64,000 nt of DNA from contig NZ_CP113530.1 of the NCBI RefSeq assembly GCF_026723865.1, positions 1 to 64,000 on the forward strand. Reading direction: 5' to 3'. A program made the position numbers and the translations under genes. Each line of letters starts with the position of its first letter. Position 1 is the first letter of the stretch. The notes under the pieces were generated by a model, which saw nothing but the letters and a program-made list of their open reading frames with translations, did not search any database and was not told where the DNA came from. Origin of the DNA: Mycobacterium sp. Aquia_216 (GTDB taxonomy: Bacteria; Actinomycetota; Actinomycetes; Mycobacteriales; Mycobacteriaceae). Of this stretch, positions 53,447-62,021 are shown one piece after another.

Positions 53447-55414
53447 GTGACAGCGGCGCTGGCGGCGGCCGCCGACACACCGCTCACCTACAGCTGCACG
53501 CCCGATCTCGTGTGGAGGCGCCTGGCGCGCCTGGTGGCTGCGCCCGGGCGCAGCCGGATGCGTGTGTGGAACCCGATCACCGAGAAGTTCAGCGACACCG
53601 CTAAGCGCACCGACCGCCTCCCGGCCCGCCCGGCCGCGGTGTACCTCTACACGCGACGGCGTACGGAACTGGTGTGGCTGGACTTCGATGCCAAGCGGCA
53701 CGGCCGGGCTGCCGTCGACGCTGACCTAGCCACCGCGGCGTCATGGATGACCGATTGCGGTGGAGTTGTCGTGATAGATCGCTCCACGAGTGGCGGCGGA
53801 CACCTGATCTGCCCGCTGGCCATCGGGACCTCCGCGTCACTTGACGAAATGGTCCAGCTGGTGCGGTTGTTAGCCGCCCGGCTGCCTACGTTGGACATCA
53901 CCCCGAACACGAACGCTGAGACAGGGTGCATGACCCCGCCCGGCTCGCCATGCCGCGAAGGCGGCTTCCGCCAGCTCGACTGCAGCCTCGACGAGGCCGT
54001 GGAAGCCTTCACCACCCGATCGGCACCCGATCTGTTGCCGCGGCTCTATATGCTCCTCGGCGCGCTCAAACCGAACCCGCGGCACGTGGCTGCCAACGCT
54101 CCTGCGGCCGTCGACATTGCGTCCTACACAGCCGGCCTCGGCGACGACCAACGGCTCGACACACCCTATATCCGCGCCGATCCCTTGCCCGGCGACGTCG
54201 ACACCTACGCACGCCACGGCACCCTGAGCACGTCACGCCCCACCTGGGAGTCCAACCACGAAGCCCGCATGTGCGTGATCACCCACGCCATTCTCCGCGG
54301 CCACAGCCTGGCAAGCCTGCGCAGCATGATCGCCGGCGGCGGCCCCTGGCAGCACGGCCTCGGCAAGGCCTACGACCGCTACGAGCACCGCGCCGACCAA
54401 GCCCTCAGCCGCGACTTCGCCAAGGCCCTGGACTGGCTGGTCACCAACCTCTTAAAGTCCTCTCCCCCGCGGCACAAGAGTAAGTACTCACCGGGGGGGC
54501 AGAGGGGGCCACGGGGCCCGCTTGAGCTTCGCGTGTGGCTGGCGAATGCACTGGCGTGGGCGGATCACGAGTTCGGAGGCAAGCGCTATCGGTGGACCGT
54601 GCACGCTGTGCTGCAGACCCTCGCCTTCTGCGCCCTGATGGCCGGAGAGCAACGATCCGGTACCTGGCTAGTGGGCGTGGGCGGGCGGGCGTTGTCGCTT
54701 GGCTGCGGCCTGCTGAGCGAAGACACCATCTGGCGCGTACTAGCGGATCTGCGTGACCGTCCGGGCGCCCCCCTGGTGCTCACCCGTCAACACATCGGCA
54801 CCGAACCTGATGTATACGCCCTAACCATGCAAAACAGGGTGACGAGAGACCCCGCTCGCGCCGAACGGATTCGGATTGAGCCCGTCCACGATGCATGGCT
54901 GGTGCTCGGCCATCACCTGCGCCGGATCTACGAACTCGTCGCTCACCACAGCCTGACCACTAAAGCCGATATCTATGCTGCGGCCGCCGTTCCCCGCGCC
55001 ACCGGCGATGCGATGGTCACCGCCCTGGAGGTCGCCGGCCTGCTCACGCGATCCGGAAGAGGCAGCGTCGGCCTAGGCGCGGAATCACTGGACAACATCG
55101 CTGACCGGCACAAGCTCGACGTGAGTCGAGCCAACCGCTTGAGCAGGCATCGCGCTGAGCGCGAGGCGTGGCGCAGCTGGCTGGCCGAGCGCAAACGGAT
55201 ACGGGGCACTGACCCCTACAACGACCTGTCCCCTACGCGGCCGGCGGCAAGCGTCATGGCCGGCGGCCAAGACCAGGACGACGCTGAGCACGCCGCTTGG
55301 CTGCAATCGGTGATGGCCACCGGCCCCCCCGACGACCAGCCCTACGATGACGTCGAACGCGAGGCTATCGAGATGATCGGCGACCTTCTGGGTGGCCGGA
55401 TCGTCGCGGCCTGA
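53447..55414 (+). CDS. AEP primase-like protein, putative plasmid replication initiator
   Basis: 655 residues, GTG start. The N-terminal ~280 residues have the archaeo-eukaryotic primase pattern: D79-F-D81 in LVWLDFDAK and STSGGGH with H119. A central helical part (200-330) follows. The C-terminal third has winged-helix features (SLTTKADIYAAAAVPRATGD). Primase-wHTH fusions initiate replication of many actinobacterial plasmids. No helicase motif is seen. Its position between regulators and the partition genes fits replication. Alternative: a stand-alone primase from another mobile element. Confidence 0.72.
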   Translation: MTAALAAAADTPLTYSCTPDLVWRRLARLVAAPGRSRMRVWNPITEKFSDTAKRTDRLPARPAAVYLYTRRRTELVWLDFDAKRHGRAAVDADLATAASWMTDCGGVVVIDRSTSGGGHLICPLAIGTSASLDEMVQLVRLLAARLPTLDITPNTNAETGCMTPPGSPCREGGFRQLDCSLDEAVEAFTTRSAPDLLPRLYMLLGALKPNPRHVAANAPAAVDIASYTAGLGDDQRLDTPYIRADPLPGDVDTYARHGTLSTSRPTWESNHEARMCVITHAILRGHSLASLRSMIAGGGPWQHGLGKAYDRYEHRADQALSRDFAKALDWLVTNLLKSSPPRHKSKYSPGGQRGPRGPLELRVWLANALAWADHEFGGKRYRWTVHAVLQTLAFCALMAGEQRSGTWLVGVGGRALSLGCGLLSEDTIWRVLADLRDRPGAPLVLTRQHIGTEPDVYALTMQNRVTRDPARAERIRIEPVHDAWLVLGHHLRRIYELVAHHSLTTKADIYAAAAVPRATGDAMVTALEVAGLLTRSGRGSVGLGAESLDNIADRHKLDVSRANRLSRHRAEREAWRSWLAERKRIRGTDPYNDLSPTRPAASVMAGGQDQDDAEHAAWLQSVMATGPPDDQPYDDVEREAIEMIGDLLGGRIVAA

Positions 55415-55424
55415 CCGGCACGCG

Positions 55425-55691
55425 TTAAGACGCGCGAGCCGCCTCTGACACGTCGTCGATGTCGCCGAGCTCGCCACAATATGCGCGGGCCTGCTGAATG
55501 AGGTCGTCAAGGAAGGGAGTCAGGAGCTTGGCGACGTCAGTGCCGTGATCTTTGGCGAAACGAGTCAGCACGTCGTGGTCCTCGGCGCTTACCCTCTTGG
55601 CCACATACTTGGACGAGGGACGGTTTCCCTCGTACTCGCGCCAATTCCGACGCCGCCTCGTTGACTTCGCCACCGCGGCCGTGTCCGCCAT
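55425..55691 (-). CDS. Small basic protein, possible RHH/partition-type regulator
   Basis: 88 residues from the ATG at 55691. A very basic N terminus (STRRRRNWREY) is followed by KRVSAEDHDVLTRFAKDHGT and a helical end (LLTPFLDDLIQQARAYC). It may be a ribbon-helix-helix or antitoxin-like DNA-binding protein. It is divergent from the wHTH gene at 55810 across a strong inverted repeat, and convergent with the rep-like gene. Family not certain. Confidence 0.65.
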   Translation of the reverse strand: MADTAAVAKSTRRRRNWREYEGNRPSSKYVAKRVSAEDHDVLTRFAKDHGTDVAKLLTPFLDDLIQQARAYCGELGDIDDVSEAARAS

Positions 55692-55745
55692 GTCTGCTCC
55701 GTTCACCTCGCCGGGTCCTGCCGGCCCGGGGTCAGCTGACCAGGT

Positions 55746-55806
55746 ATTACACGATTCTTGTAACAGGATATCAGTAACGAGAATCCTGTAACAGGAATCG
55801 TGTAAT
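55746..55806. promoter_or_regulatory. Large inverted-repeat operator between two small regulators
   Basis: ATTACACGATTCTTGTAACAGGAT (split: ATTACACGATTC at 55746-55757, TTGTAACAGGAT at 55758-55769) is mirrored by GAATCCTGTAACAGG and AATCGTGTAAT (55781-55806). Arms match at about 20 of 24 positions around an 11-base centre. It overlaps the upstream region of both divergent genes. Confidence 0.7.
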
Positions 55807-55809
55807 AGC

Positions 55810-56133
55810 ATGTCAAACGTGTCGTACGCACAGTCGGGGCGAGTCCAAGAACTCTCCGCGATCGTGTTCGGGCAAAAACATCGTCTGGCCGTCATGGCAG
55901 CAATCGCCCAAAGCGACGGCCTGGTCAACCCGAGTGATCTCGCCGCCGCCCTCGACTTTCGCGCCCAGAGCACACTCCAGCAGCCGCTCAAAGACCTCAC
56001 CGCTGCGGGTTTGATTACCCGGGAAGACGGCATGGGGCGCGTCTACTATCGTCGAAATCCGCACAGCCTATGGGGCGCGGCATTGGACTTACTGGCGCAG
56101 GCCCTCAGCGAGGAAATCACGGCGGACACCTAA
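55810..56133 (+). CDS. Winged-helix regulator (ArsR/MarR-like)
   Basis: 107 residues. The wHTH spans ~25-85: RLAVMAAIAQSDGLVNPSDL, recognition region AQSTLQQPLKDLTAAGLITR, and wing EDGMGRVYYRR. No metal-binding Cys. It begins four bases after the large inverted repeat, which is probably its operator, so it likely represses itself and the divergent gene. Confidence 0.82.
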   Translation: MSNVSYAQSGRVQELSAIVFGQKHRLAVMAAIAQSDGLVNPSDLAAALDFRAQSTLQQPLKDLTAAGLITREDGMGRVYYRRNPHSLWGAALDLLAQALSEEITADT

Positions 56134-56268
56134 GCGCCGGCGATCAACACCCCGATCGTGCCCGGGCGAAATGCTGTTGGGCACCCCGAGACGCAGGGTG
56201 GGCCACGACGCTCGTTGGGCGTTGGCGTGCAGCCTTCAAAGTGCCTGCCGACCAGGCCGCACGAATGC

Positions 56269-56304
56269 GTATATATCGCTGCGCTTCCTGTATATACTGG
56301 GTGG
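56269..56304 (+). promoter_or_regulatory. vapBC leaderless promoter with twin GTATATA operator
   Basis: -10 box TATACT (56293-56298) ends six bases before the GTG of vapB. GTATATAT (56269-56276) and the palindrome GTATATAC (56290-56297) are 21 bases apart, two helical turns, and the second covers the -10 box. This fits self-repression by the VapBC complex. Confidence 0.65.
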
Positions 56305-56499
56305 GTGGGAAAGCATCTAATTGACATCGATGAGCAGGCCTTGGAGAAGGCCCGCGCAGAACTGGGCACTTCCACGATCAAAGAGACGGTGAACGCGGCG
56401 TTGCACCGCGCGACGTTGCACCGACAAGAGCATGTGAGCGCGGCGCTAGACGTGCTCGCCGCCGTGCCGTCCGAAGATCGCGCCGAGGCATGGCGCTGA
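56305..56499 (+). CDS. vapB: VapB-type antitoxin
   Basis: 64 residues from the GTG at 56305 (leaderless). A short ribbon-helix-helix N terminus (KHLIDIDEQALEKARAELGT) and the TIKETVNAALHRA helix are typical of VapB. The C terminus would wrap the toxin. It overlaps vapC by ten bases. Confidence 0.88.
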   Translation: MGKHLIDIDEQALEKARAELGTSTIKETVNAALHRATLHRQEHVSAALDVLAAVPSEDRAEAWR

Positions 56500-56927
56500 C
56501 GTTTCTCCTCGACACCAGCGTGATCAAAAGACTCGGCCAGCCCAACGTGCGGCAAGCGGTCGAGCCGCTCGCGGCCGCGGGCCAACTCGCGCGGGCCCGT
56601 ATCACCGATCTCGAGGTCGGCTATTCGGCGAGGAATGAGGCCGAATGGGACCGCTTAATCGGGGCGTTAGACGCATTCAAGCCGGTCGAATCGACCGAAT
56701 CGCATCATCGTCGCGCGCTTCAGGTGCAACGGCTCCTGGCTCAGCGAAGCCAGCGCGGCCGCAAGATCCCCGACCTCCTCATCGCCGCCGCCGGCGAAGA
56801 ACACGGACTGACCGTCCTGCATTACGACGCGGACTTTGACCTGATTTCCGCAGTGACCGGCCAACCTTGCCAGTGGGTGGTGCCTTCTGGGACGGCCGAT
56901 GAGGGCGTCTCGGTTGAGCGGTCCTGA
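56490..56927 (+). CDS. vapC: VapC-type PIN-domain RNase toxin
   Basis: 145 residues. The PIN-domain acidic residues are in LLDTSV (D8), TDLEVGYSAR (Glu about 36), KIPDLLIAAA (Asp about 95) and HYDADFD near the end. VapC toxins cut tRNA or rRNA when antitoxin is lost, which stabilises plasmids. Overlaps vapB by ten bases. Confidence 0.92.
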   Translation: MALTFLLDTSVIKRLGQPNVRQAVEPLAAAGQLARARITDLEVGYSARNEAEWDRLIGALDAFKPVESTESHHRRALQVQRLLAQRSQRGRKIPDLLIAAAGEEHGLTVLHYDADFDLISAVTGQPCQWVVPSGTADEGVSVERS

Positions 56928-57540
56928 CAACGGGCACCAGCATTCAACATTGGGCCCGGCGTGTATCCCACGGGGGCACTGACTGCGGTCAGCGCACAGT
57001 CGTGGAGGGCCGGTGCCTCTTCTCCCCCGGCCCGCATCCTCTCGCAGATTCATGGCGCGAGGTTGCCGACCACCAGCGCCCATCCGACACGTTCGGTGTT
57101 CGGTGGTCGTCGCCACGGTTGAGGCCGAACGATGGGAGCCGGGCCGGTGAGCTGACAGCGTCGGAAATGCCTGGCGCAGCGGGCATTTCACGGCGCCGGT
57201 GGCTGTCGCGATGTCGTCCGGGGCGCACGGTCGGCCACGACCACTAGGTGAACAAGGGCCCCGGACCTTCGCATTTCGTCACGGTGATGAAACGCTGGGG
57301 CTTGGTTTGCTGTGCAGGCGATCATGATGACATCAGCAAACAAGCTCGGGCATATTTTCAACGGTGGGCCGCGGATGGCCTTTTATCCGTTGTGGGTCGA
57401 CGGTATTCCTAAGAGTCGATGGTTCGCTGCCGGCAGCGGCGCGGCTGATCGAGTGGGTGTTGAGCGCGCCGATGCGGCACTGAATCCGAACTGACTGTGC
57501 GACGTGGATCGGAGGGGTGTCCGCTGGTAGCGCTTCACGA
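56928..57540. other. Intergenic stretch between vapC and the partition locus
   Basis: About 600 bases with no convincing gene. Short open frames on both strands lack ribosome sites and recognisable motifs. The partition palindrome at 57541 marks its right edge. Confidence 0.45.
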
Positions 57541-57561
57541 GGTGATGCACCGTGCATCACC
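57541..57561. repeat. Partition palindrome site 1
   Basis: GGTGATGCAC-C-GTGCATCACC, 10-bp perfect arms. The stop codon of the small partition gene lies inside it (57557-57559). Confidence 0.8.
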
Positions 57562-57832
57562 TGCTGGATGCTCCCCTTTCGAGGGGTGTGTTGTCAGGCG
57601 GGATCGCGCGCCCCTCGTTGTAGGTATCGGCGATGACTTGGATCTGAGTGGCGAACGCTTCATCGGTGAACTGGCGAAGCGAATAGTGTCGGCCGGTCTT
57701 GGTGCGAACGAGCCGGACCGCAGCCCGGGAGACGGCCAGAAGGTCGGTCGCGATATTGACAGTGCTACGAGAGGAAGCCTGAGGCGTTGGGGCACTGTGG
57801 CTTGAGGGATCAAGCGGTGGATGCTGTGTCAT
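57557..57832 (-). CDS. Small partition-associated protein (RHH-like) coupled to parA
   Basis: 91 residues. It starts at the ATG at 57832 in ATGA overlap with the parA stop. The block RHYSLRQFTDEAFATQIQVI could be a ribbon-helix-helix or ParB-type linker. It resembles small centromere-binding partners of ParA. An overlapping frame at 57535-57813 is rejected for lack of coupling. Its role may be to adjust parA or bind the palindromes. Confidence 0.7.
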   Translation of the reverse strand: MTQHPPLDPSSHSAPTPQASSRSTVNIATDLLAVSRAAVRLVRTKTGRHYSLRQFTDEAFATQIQVIADTYNEGRAIPPDNTPLERGASSR

Positions 57833-58701
57833 GCTGCGACAGTCCCGCGACTAAACAGCCCGAGTGACCCCTCCAGGTAGTCCAGAGCGGTCTTGTAGTC
57901 GTCACTGACCGGCTTCGCCCGGTAGCCATACAGGGGCAGGGGAGTGGTGTTGACGAATGCTTCGTCGACGATGCCGGCCCGCCGTATGCCGGGGGTGACC
58001 AGCTCCCCGTAGATCTCGCGAAGGTCGTTCATTTGGTCGATATAGACGCGGCCCGCATTCTCCGGGGGGACTACGCACGGGATGATTGCGAGCAGGGGCA
58101 GCTCCATTCGATACGTCTCGCGCAGGATTCGCAGCTGGCTTTCCAAGTCGGGAATGCCGCGGCTCTCTTTGTAGGCCGGCTTGGTGCACGCGATGACGCC
58201 CCAGGCACCTGGAGTCGTGTCATTCTCGCTGATGCTTGTGGCCAGGATGCCGGCGACGACGAGTGTGGACATTGTTCCCGGGCAGTCAATCAGGGTGACG
58301 TCGACGGGCTCGGCATCTGCGAGTGCCTTTCGTAGCCGTAGGACACCACCCTGTTCGGCAGACAACTCAATCATGATCTTGTCCAGGGTCGCCCGGCGTG
58401 CCGGGACGAGGGTGAGGTTGGGGATCTCGCCGAAAATCGGCTCGTCCTGGTCGTCGACGCCATTGACCACGCGGCCGGGAAGTTCTACATCGCCGATGGC
58501 GGCCTCGTTACGCAGAATCTCGGCGATCGTCTTGCCATGGGTGTCCTCGTAGCCGAGCCAGGTGCTGGCGTTGGCCTGGCTATCGAGGTCGACGATTCGA
58601 ACCTTGAGGCCGGCGAGTGCCAGCTGTGTTCCGAAGGTGACGACGGTCGTGGTTTTTCCGGTGCTGCCCGCCAAGCTGGCGAAGGCATAGGTGGTGCCCA
58701 T
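57829..58701 (-). CDS. parA: ParA plasmid partition ATPase
   Basis: 290 residues, ATG after AAGGAGG. The P-loop SLAGSTGKTTT (about 9-19) lacks the signature lysine of KGGxGKT (Leu-Ala in place of Lys-Gly). RIVDLDSQANASTWLG is the ParA switch and VTLIDCPGTMSTLV Walker B. No N-terminal HTH, so it is a short (type Ib-like) ParA. It works with ParB on the palindromic sites on both sides. Confidence 0.93.
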   Translation of the reverse strand: MGTTYAFASLAGSTGKTTTVVTFGTQLALAGLKVRIVDLDSQANASTWLGYEDTHGKTIAEILRNEAAIGDVELPGRVVNGVDDQDEPIFGEIPNLTLVPARRATLDKIMIELSAEQGGVLRLRKALADAEPVDVTLIDCPGTMSTLVVAGILATSISENDTTPGAWGVIACTKPAYKESRGIPDLESQLRILRETYRMELPLLAIIPCVVPPENAGRVYIDQMNDLREIYGELVTPGIRRAGIVDEAFVNTTPLPLYGYRAKPVSDDYKTALDYLEGSLGLFSRGTVAA

Positions 58702-58789
58702 GGGGCCTCCTTAACGGTCGTAGGGGAGAGGGTGTGACAGGGACATGGATAGCGGGGTGTTGCGGCCATCTCGGGCAACGAGGGGGGTG

Positions 58790-58807
58790 GTGATGCACGG
58801 TGCATCA
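58790..58807. repeat. Partition palindrome site 2
   Basis: GTGATGCAC-G-GTGCATCA, shorter right flank (AGTG instead of ACC). Confidence 0.75.
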
Positions 58808-58834
58808 GTGTCGGGGAGGGTGCCTGATCGGACG

Positions 58835-58855
58835 GGTGATGCACCGTGCATCACC
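58835..58855. repeat. Partition palindrome site 3
   Basis: GGTGATGCAC-C-GTGCATCACC, identical to site 1. Confidence 0.8.
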
Positions 58856-58879
58856 GGAAGGGTGGTGGGTGGTTCAGCG

Positions 58880-58900
58880 GGTGATGCACCGTGCATCACC
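58880..58900. repeat. Partition palindrome site 4
   Basis: GGTGATGCAC-C-GTGCATCACC; sites 2, 3 and 4 are 45 bases apart centre to centre, in the parB-parA gap. Confidence 0.8.
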
Positions 58901-58936
58901 CGTCCACGCCAGAGCGTTTTGCCTGGTCGTGGCCGT

Positions 58937-60517
58937 TTAATCATTGCTGCTCCTGGCCCGGATCGTGGTTTGGCTCGTTTTGATTCGTGTCTTTTCCCAC
59001 GGCGTGGGGGAGTAGTTCGCACGTTCTTGCAGCAGCTGCAGGTACGCGGAATCGATGTGATTCCATTCGTTTCGCGCCTTGTCTGCAGCGTGTAATTCGA
59101 AGCCCGCGACTGCACACGCCCATGCGATCTCGAGGTGGCGTTTGAGTTCGCACTGGGCTGTCGCGGCGGCGCGATAGGACGTGACATCAGGATGCTGGCC
59201 GGTCTCTAAGCCGGCGGCACGGCTGAATTCGAAGGCGAGGCTCCAGCCCGCAGGGCTGGCGGCGAGCGCCGTCACTCCGGATGCGTATTGCCCAGCTAAC
59301 AGCGGAAGGAGTTTGTCGCGCGGCGGCGGGCTGGCGACCAGTCGCGGACATGCGGCGCGGCGTGCTTTCGTCGCGGCGGTACGCAGCTTCGGCGAGTGCT
59401 CGGGCGCGGGCTGCGGCGCTGCCTCGGGGCTAGTTTCGCGGGCGCCAGGCGACGCCGCGGGATAGTAGACAAGCCCACCCTGCAGTGGATCGATCGACGC
59501 AACCACCGCACCGTCGACCGCGGTTGGCGACATGACCGCGTGGCGCTGAAAATCGGGTCCGAAGAGGGCTTGCGGGTCGATGATCTCCACGCCTTCGGAG
59601 GCCGCCTGCTGGCGTGCGCGGCGCTCGACGAGAATACGTTCGGCGGCACGCTTGGGGGTTGTGCCTGCGACCACCAACGCATAGGCGGCGAGCTGGTCGG
59701 CGTGCCGATGTGCTGTCCCTTGCTCGAGGTCGGTCTCTTGCTGCCAGGGCCGTGCGGGTCCGAACGGCAGCTTGCCGGCGAGCTCGGCGGCTTCGGTGGA
59801 TCTGATCTTGCCTTGCTCGACTGCGTTGAGCACCTCGGGGGCTAGCAGTAAAAGGCTGAGCCGGCGCGAGACTGTGGATTGGTTGACTCCGAGTTTCTCA
59901 GCAATCGCGCGCTGGCCGAGGCCGGCTTCGCTGTAGTGGGCGAACATTTCTGCCTGCTGCAGCTCGGTCAGGTCCTCACGGCCAAGGTTCTCGATCGTCA
60001 TGGCGTCGAGGTCGCCGCCATCGGCGAGCACAGCGTCGTCAACGACTGCGGGAATCGTCTCCAGCCCGGCGGCAAGGGCGGCCGCGCGGCGCCGATGCCC
60101 GTAGATAATCACGTAGTGAGCGTCGGGGCCGATCGCGGCTTCCAGTGTTGGGCGCGCCTGAACGAATGCCGTACGGGAGACAAGAAGGATGGGTACTTGC
60201 ACGCCGGCGGCGCGGACCGAATCCACCAATTCCGTCCACCGGGAGCTCTCCGGCTGTGGGGCAGACCTGATCGGGTCGTTGTATGGATGGGGGGCGATCG
60301 CAGCGGTCGGCGCCTCGACGAATCGCTGCCCGTCGGCGGCGGCAAGGGAAGCGAGCCCCGCGGTGATGCCCCCAGAAGTGTTGATGTTCTTGGCGGCCGC
60401 TAAGAACTGTTCACTGTCGGAGCCACCGGCGTAACGGGCTAGCCTGTTCGCCGTCTTGCGGCCACCGGTTCCGCGCGTGAGCCGCTTGCCAACTGCGGAA
60501 GATCCGGTTGTCGTCAT
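58937..60517 (-). CDS. parB: ParB-family partition protein, long form
   Basis: 526 residues from the ATG at 60517 (MTTTGSSAVG), preceded by GGAGG. ParB/Srx nuclease-like domain: SVRAAGVQVPILLV and YGHRRRAAALAAG (about 75-175). HTH: GLGQRAIAEKLGVNQSTVSR (about 200-220). The C-terminal 250 residues are unfamiliar and Ala/Arg-rich. It probably binds the palindromes in its own downstream gap and near its start, and controls parA. Length is well above typical ParB (~300-350). Confidence 0.9.
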   Translation of the reverse strand: MTTTGSSAVGKRLTRGTGGRKTANRLARYAGGSDSEQFLAAAKNINTSGGITAGLASLAAADGQRFVEAPTAAIAPHPYNDPIRSAPQPESSRWTELVDSVRAAGVQVPILLVSRTAFVQARPTLEAAIGPDAHYVIIYGHRRRAAALAAGLETIPAVVDDAVLADGGDLDAMTIENLGREDLTELQQAEMFAHYSEAGLGQRAIAEKLGVNQSTVSRRLSLLLLAPEVLNAVEQGKIRSTEAAELAGKLPFGPARPWQQETDLEQGTAHRHADQLAAYALVVAGTTPKRAAERILVERRARQQAASEGVEIIDPQALFGPDFQRHAVMSPTAVDGAVVASIDPLQGGLVYYPAASPGARETSPEAAPQPAPEHSPKLRTAATKARRAACPRLVASPPPRDKLLPLLAGQYASGVTALAASPAGWSLAFEFSRAAGLETGQHPDVTSYRAAATAQCELKRHLEIAWACAVAGFELHAADKARNEWNHIDSAYLQLLQERANYSPTPWEKTRIKTSQTTIRARSSND

Positions 60518-60853
60518 TCGCAACCTCCAAGCATTCAATACATGTACTGCGTCAGGGTAGGGCGTGGAAGGTGGTTCTCAGCGAACAACACGCGTGCACT
60601 CGGTGAAATTGCTGAGGATTTCGTACCGATCGGCCGGGACGGCCTCGGCATCGAACAGGGTGATGCACGGTGCATCACTAGCCGTGCCGGTGCGCAGAAG
60701 CGGGGCCCGCTGCCCCAGTATTGCAGCACCGATGGTCTGCGGCATGTTGAAGCGGCGACCGAGCGCCTTGGTGAGTGCGCGGTGGGCACACGTCGTCGCG
60801 TAACCACCGTCACGCTGACGGTCGGCACACGTCGCCGTTGCCTCGGGTGAAAG
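60518..60853. other. Intergenic region upstream of parB with palindrome site 5
   Basis: 336 bases, no convincing gene. Contains palindrome GGTGATGCAC-G-GTGCATCAC at 60659-60678. The parB promoter should lie here. Confidence 0.5.
60659..60678. repeat. Partition palindrome site 5
   Basis: GGTGATGCACGGTGCATCAC, 9-10-bp arms; upstream of parB. Confidence 0.78.
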
Positions 60854-61774
60854 TCAGCCCGTGAGACATTCGGCGGCCGCCGGACCCCCCTGGCGCTGAG
60901 CGTGTCCTTCCAGGATCCGTCCCACCGTGCTGTGATGCAGATTATGGCGTCGGCTGATAGTGCTCGGCGCGGTCCCCGCCGCTTTTTCCGCCAACACCGC
61001 AGCCACAATCGCCGGGTCTTTGGACGTCACCCCGTCGCGCACCAATTGGTCGGCCGCCAAGCGCCAGTGCTTGATGTCGATACCATCGCCGGGCGCAGCC
61101 GGTGACGCCGAAACCGCTGCCAGGGACCGATTTACGCGCTCTGATGGCGCGCGATCGGATTCGCTTCGCGTAGCGGGGACAGGGGAGGGCGGCCCCGGAG
61201 TTGGCGGGGGAGCGGGCCGCTGGTCACCCGAGGCACTGCTGGGTGGTGGGAATGTCATCGCCGGTGTCGCTTGAGCCGACGGGAGAGCCGCCGTCGGCGC
61301 TACCTCGCGGACCTCTTTGACGTCTCCGGCGGCCGATCGGGCGATCGACTCGGAGCGTGGGGGAGAAAGCGACAGCAGCGACAGCGTGGAGTTAGCGATC
61401 GACACATCGATCGCCACCGGCCATAACCACGCCCGCGACGGCGCCATGCCCAGCGCGACGGCCAGGTCACGCAAAGCATCGAAAGAAAGAATGAACGCGC
61501 ACCCTGCCAGGGCAAAGGTCATAGCCAGCGCGAGCCAGTAGACGAAGCCGACACGGCGGGTCTTGACCAGCAGTGCAACGGAGTGAGTGGCTCCCAGAAG
61601 CACCGCCGGCGGCACCACGGCCGCCGCTGCGGCCAGTCGAACGGTGCCCGGCGGTGCGGTCAACACGGCGTGAGCCACATTGCCGGCGACCGAGACGGTG
61701 GTCGCCAAAAACAGCCACGTCCAGAAGAAACGCACCGCTCCGCGCGTTTCCTTGGTGGTTCCGTCGGCAACCAT
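60854..61774 (-). CDS. DUF2637-like membrane protein with C-terminal HTH
   Basis: 306 residues. Four membrane helices lie in the first ~145 residues (for example RFFWTWLFLATTVSVAGNVA and PAVLLGATHSVALLV). A Pro-rich linker and a C-terminal helix-turn-helix-like part (KAAGTAPSTISRRHNLHHST) follow. I recognise the N-terminal domain as the DUF2637 type common on actinobacterial plasmids. It could tether DNA to the membrane. Ribosome site GGGAAGG. Role unproven. Confidence 0.8.
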   Translation of the reverse strand: MVADGTTKETRGAVRFFWTWLFLATTVSVAGNVAHAVLTAPPGTVRLAAAAAVVPPAVLLGATHSVALLVKTRRVGFVYWLALAMTFALAGCAFILSFDALRDLAVALGMAPSRAWLWPVAIDVSIANSTLSLLSLSPPRSESIARSAAGDVKEVREVAPTAALPSAQATPAMTFPPPSSASGDQRPAPPPTPGPPSPVPATRSESDRAPSERVNRSLAAVSASPAAPGDGIDIKHWRLAADQLVRDGVTSKDPAIVAAVLAEKAAGTAPSTISRRHNLHHSTVGRILEGHAQRQGGPAAAECLTG

Positions 61775-62021
61775 CGATCACCTTCCCGCCGTCTGCATCA
61801 TCCCGATGGCCCGCAGTCGGGGACTTATCGGAAGCTGACCTCTTTAGCGTATGGCCGCCAGAGTGCTTCACATGCACAACTTTCGGTGTCCCTGGCGCGC
61901 GGCCGCGTACCGGGTGATCACTGCGCGCAAGTGCAACGGACACATGCGCGCTCTTTGGTTGCGTGGAAGAAAGCCTATGTGTACGAACCTGATTGCTAAC
62001 TGATGAACGGACGGGAATGAA

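Noticed and set aside
57312..57494. 60-codon plus-strand frame after vapC
   Set aside because: No ribosome site, no recognisable domain and isolated from any operon.
57535..57813. Alternative 92-codon frame overlapping the small partition gene
   Set aside because: It is not coupled to parA, and its Pro/Arg/Ser-rich product looks like a shadow. The 57557-57832 frame has the ATGA overlap.
57541..60678. TGATGCAC palindromes considered as recombination (dif/attachment) sites
   Set aside because: Five copies clustered round parA/parB and no integrase gene nearby fit centromere sites better.
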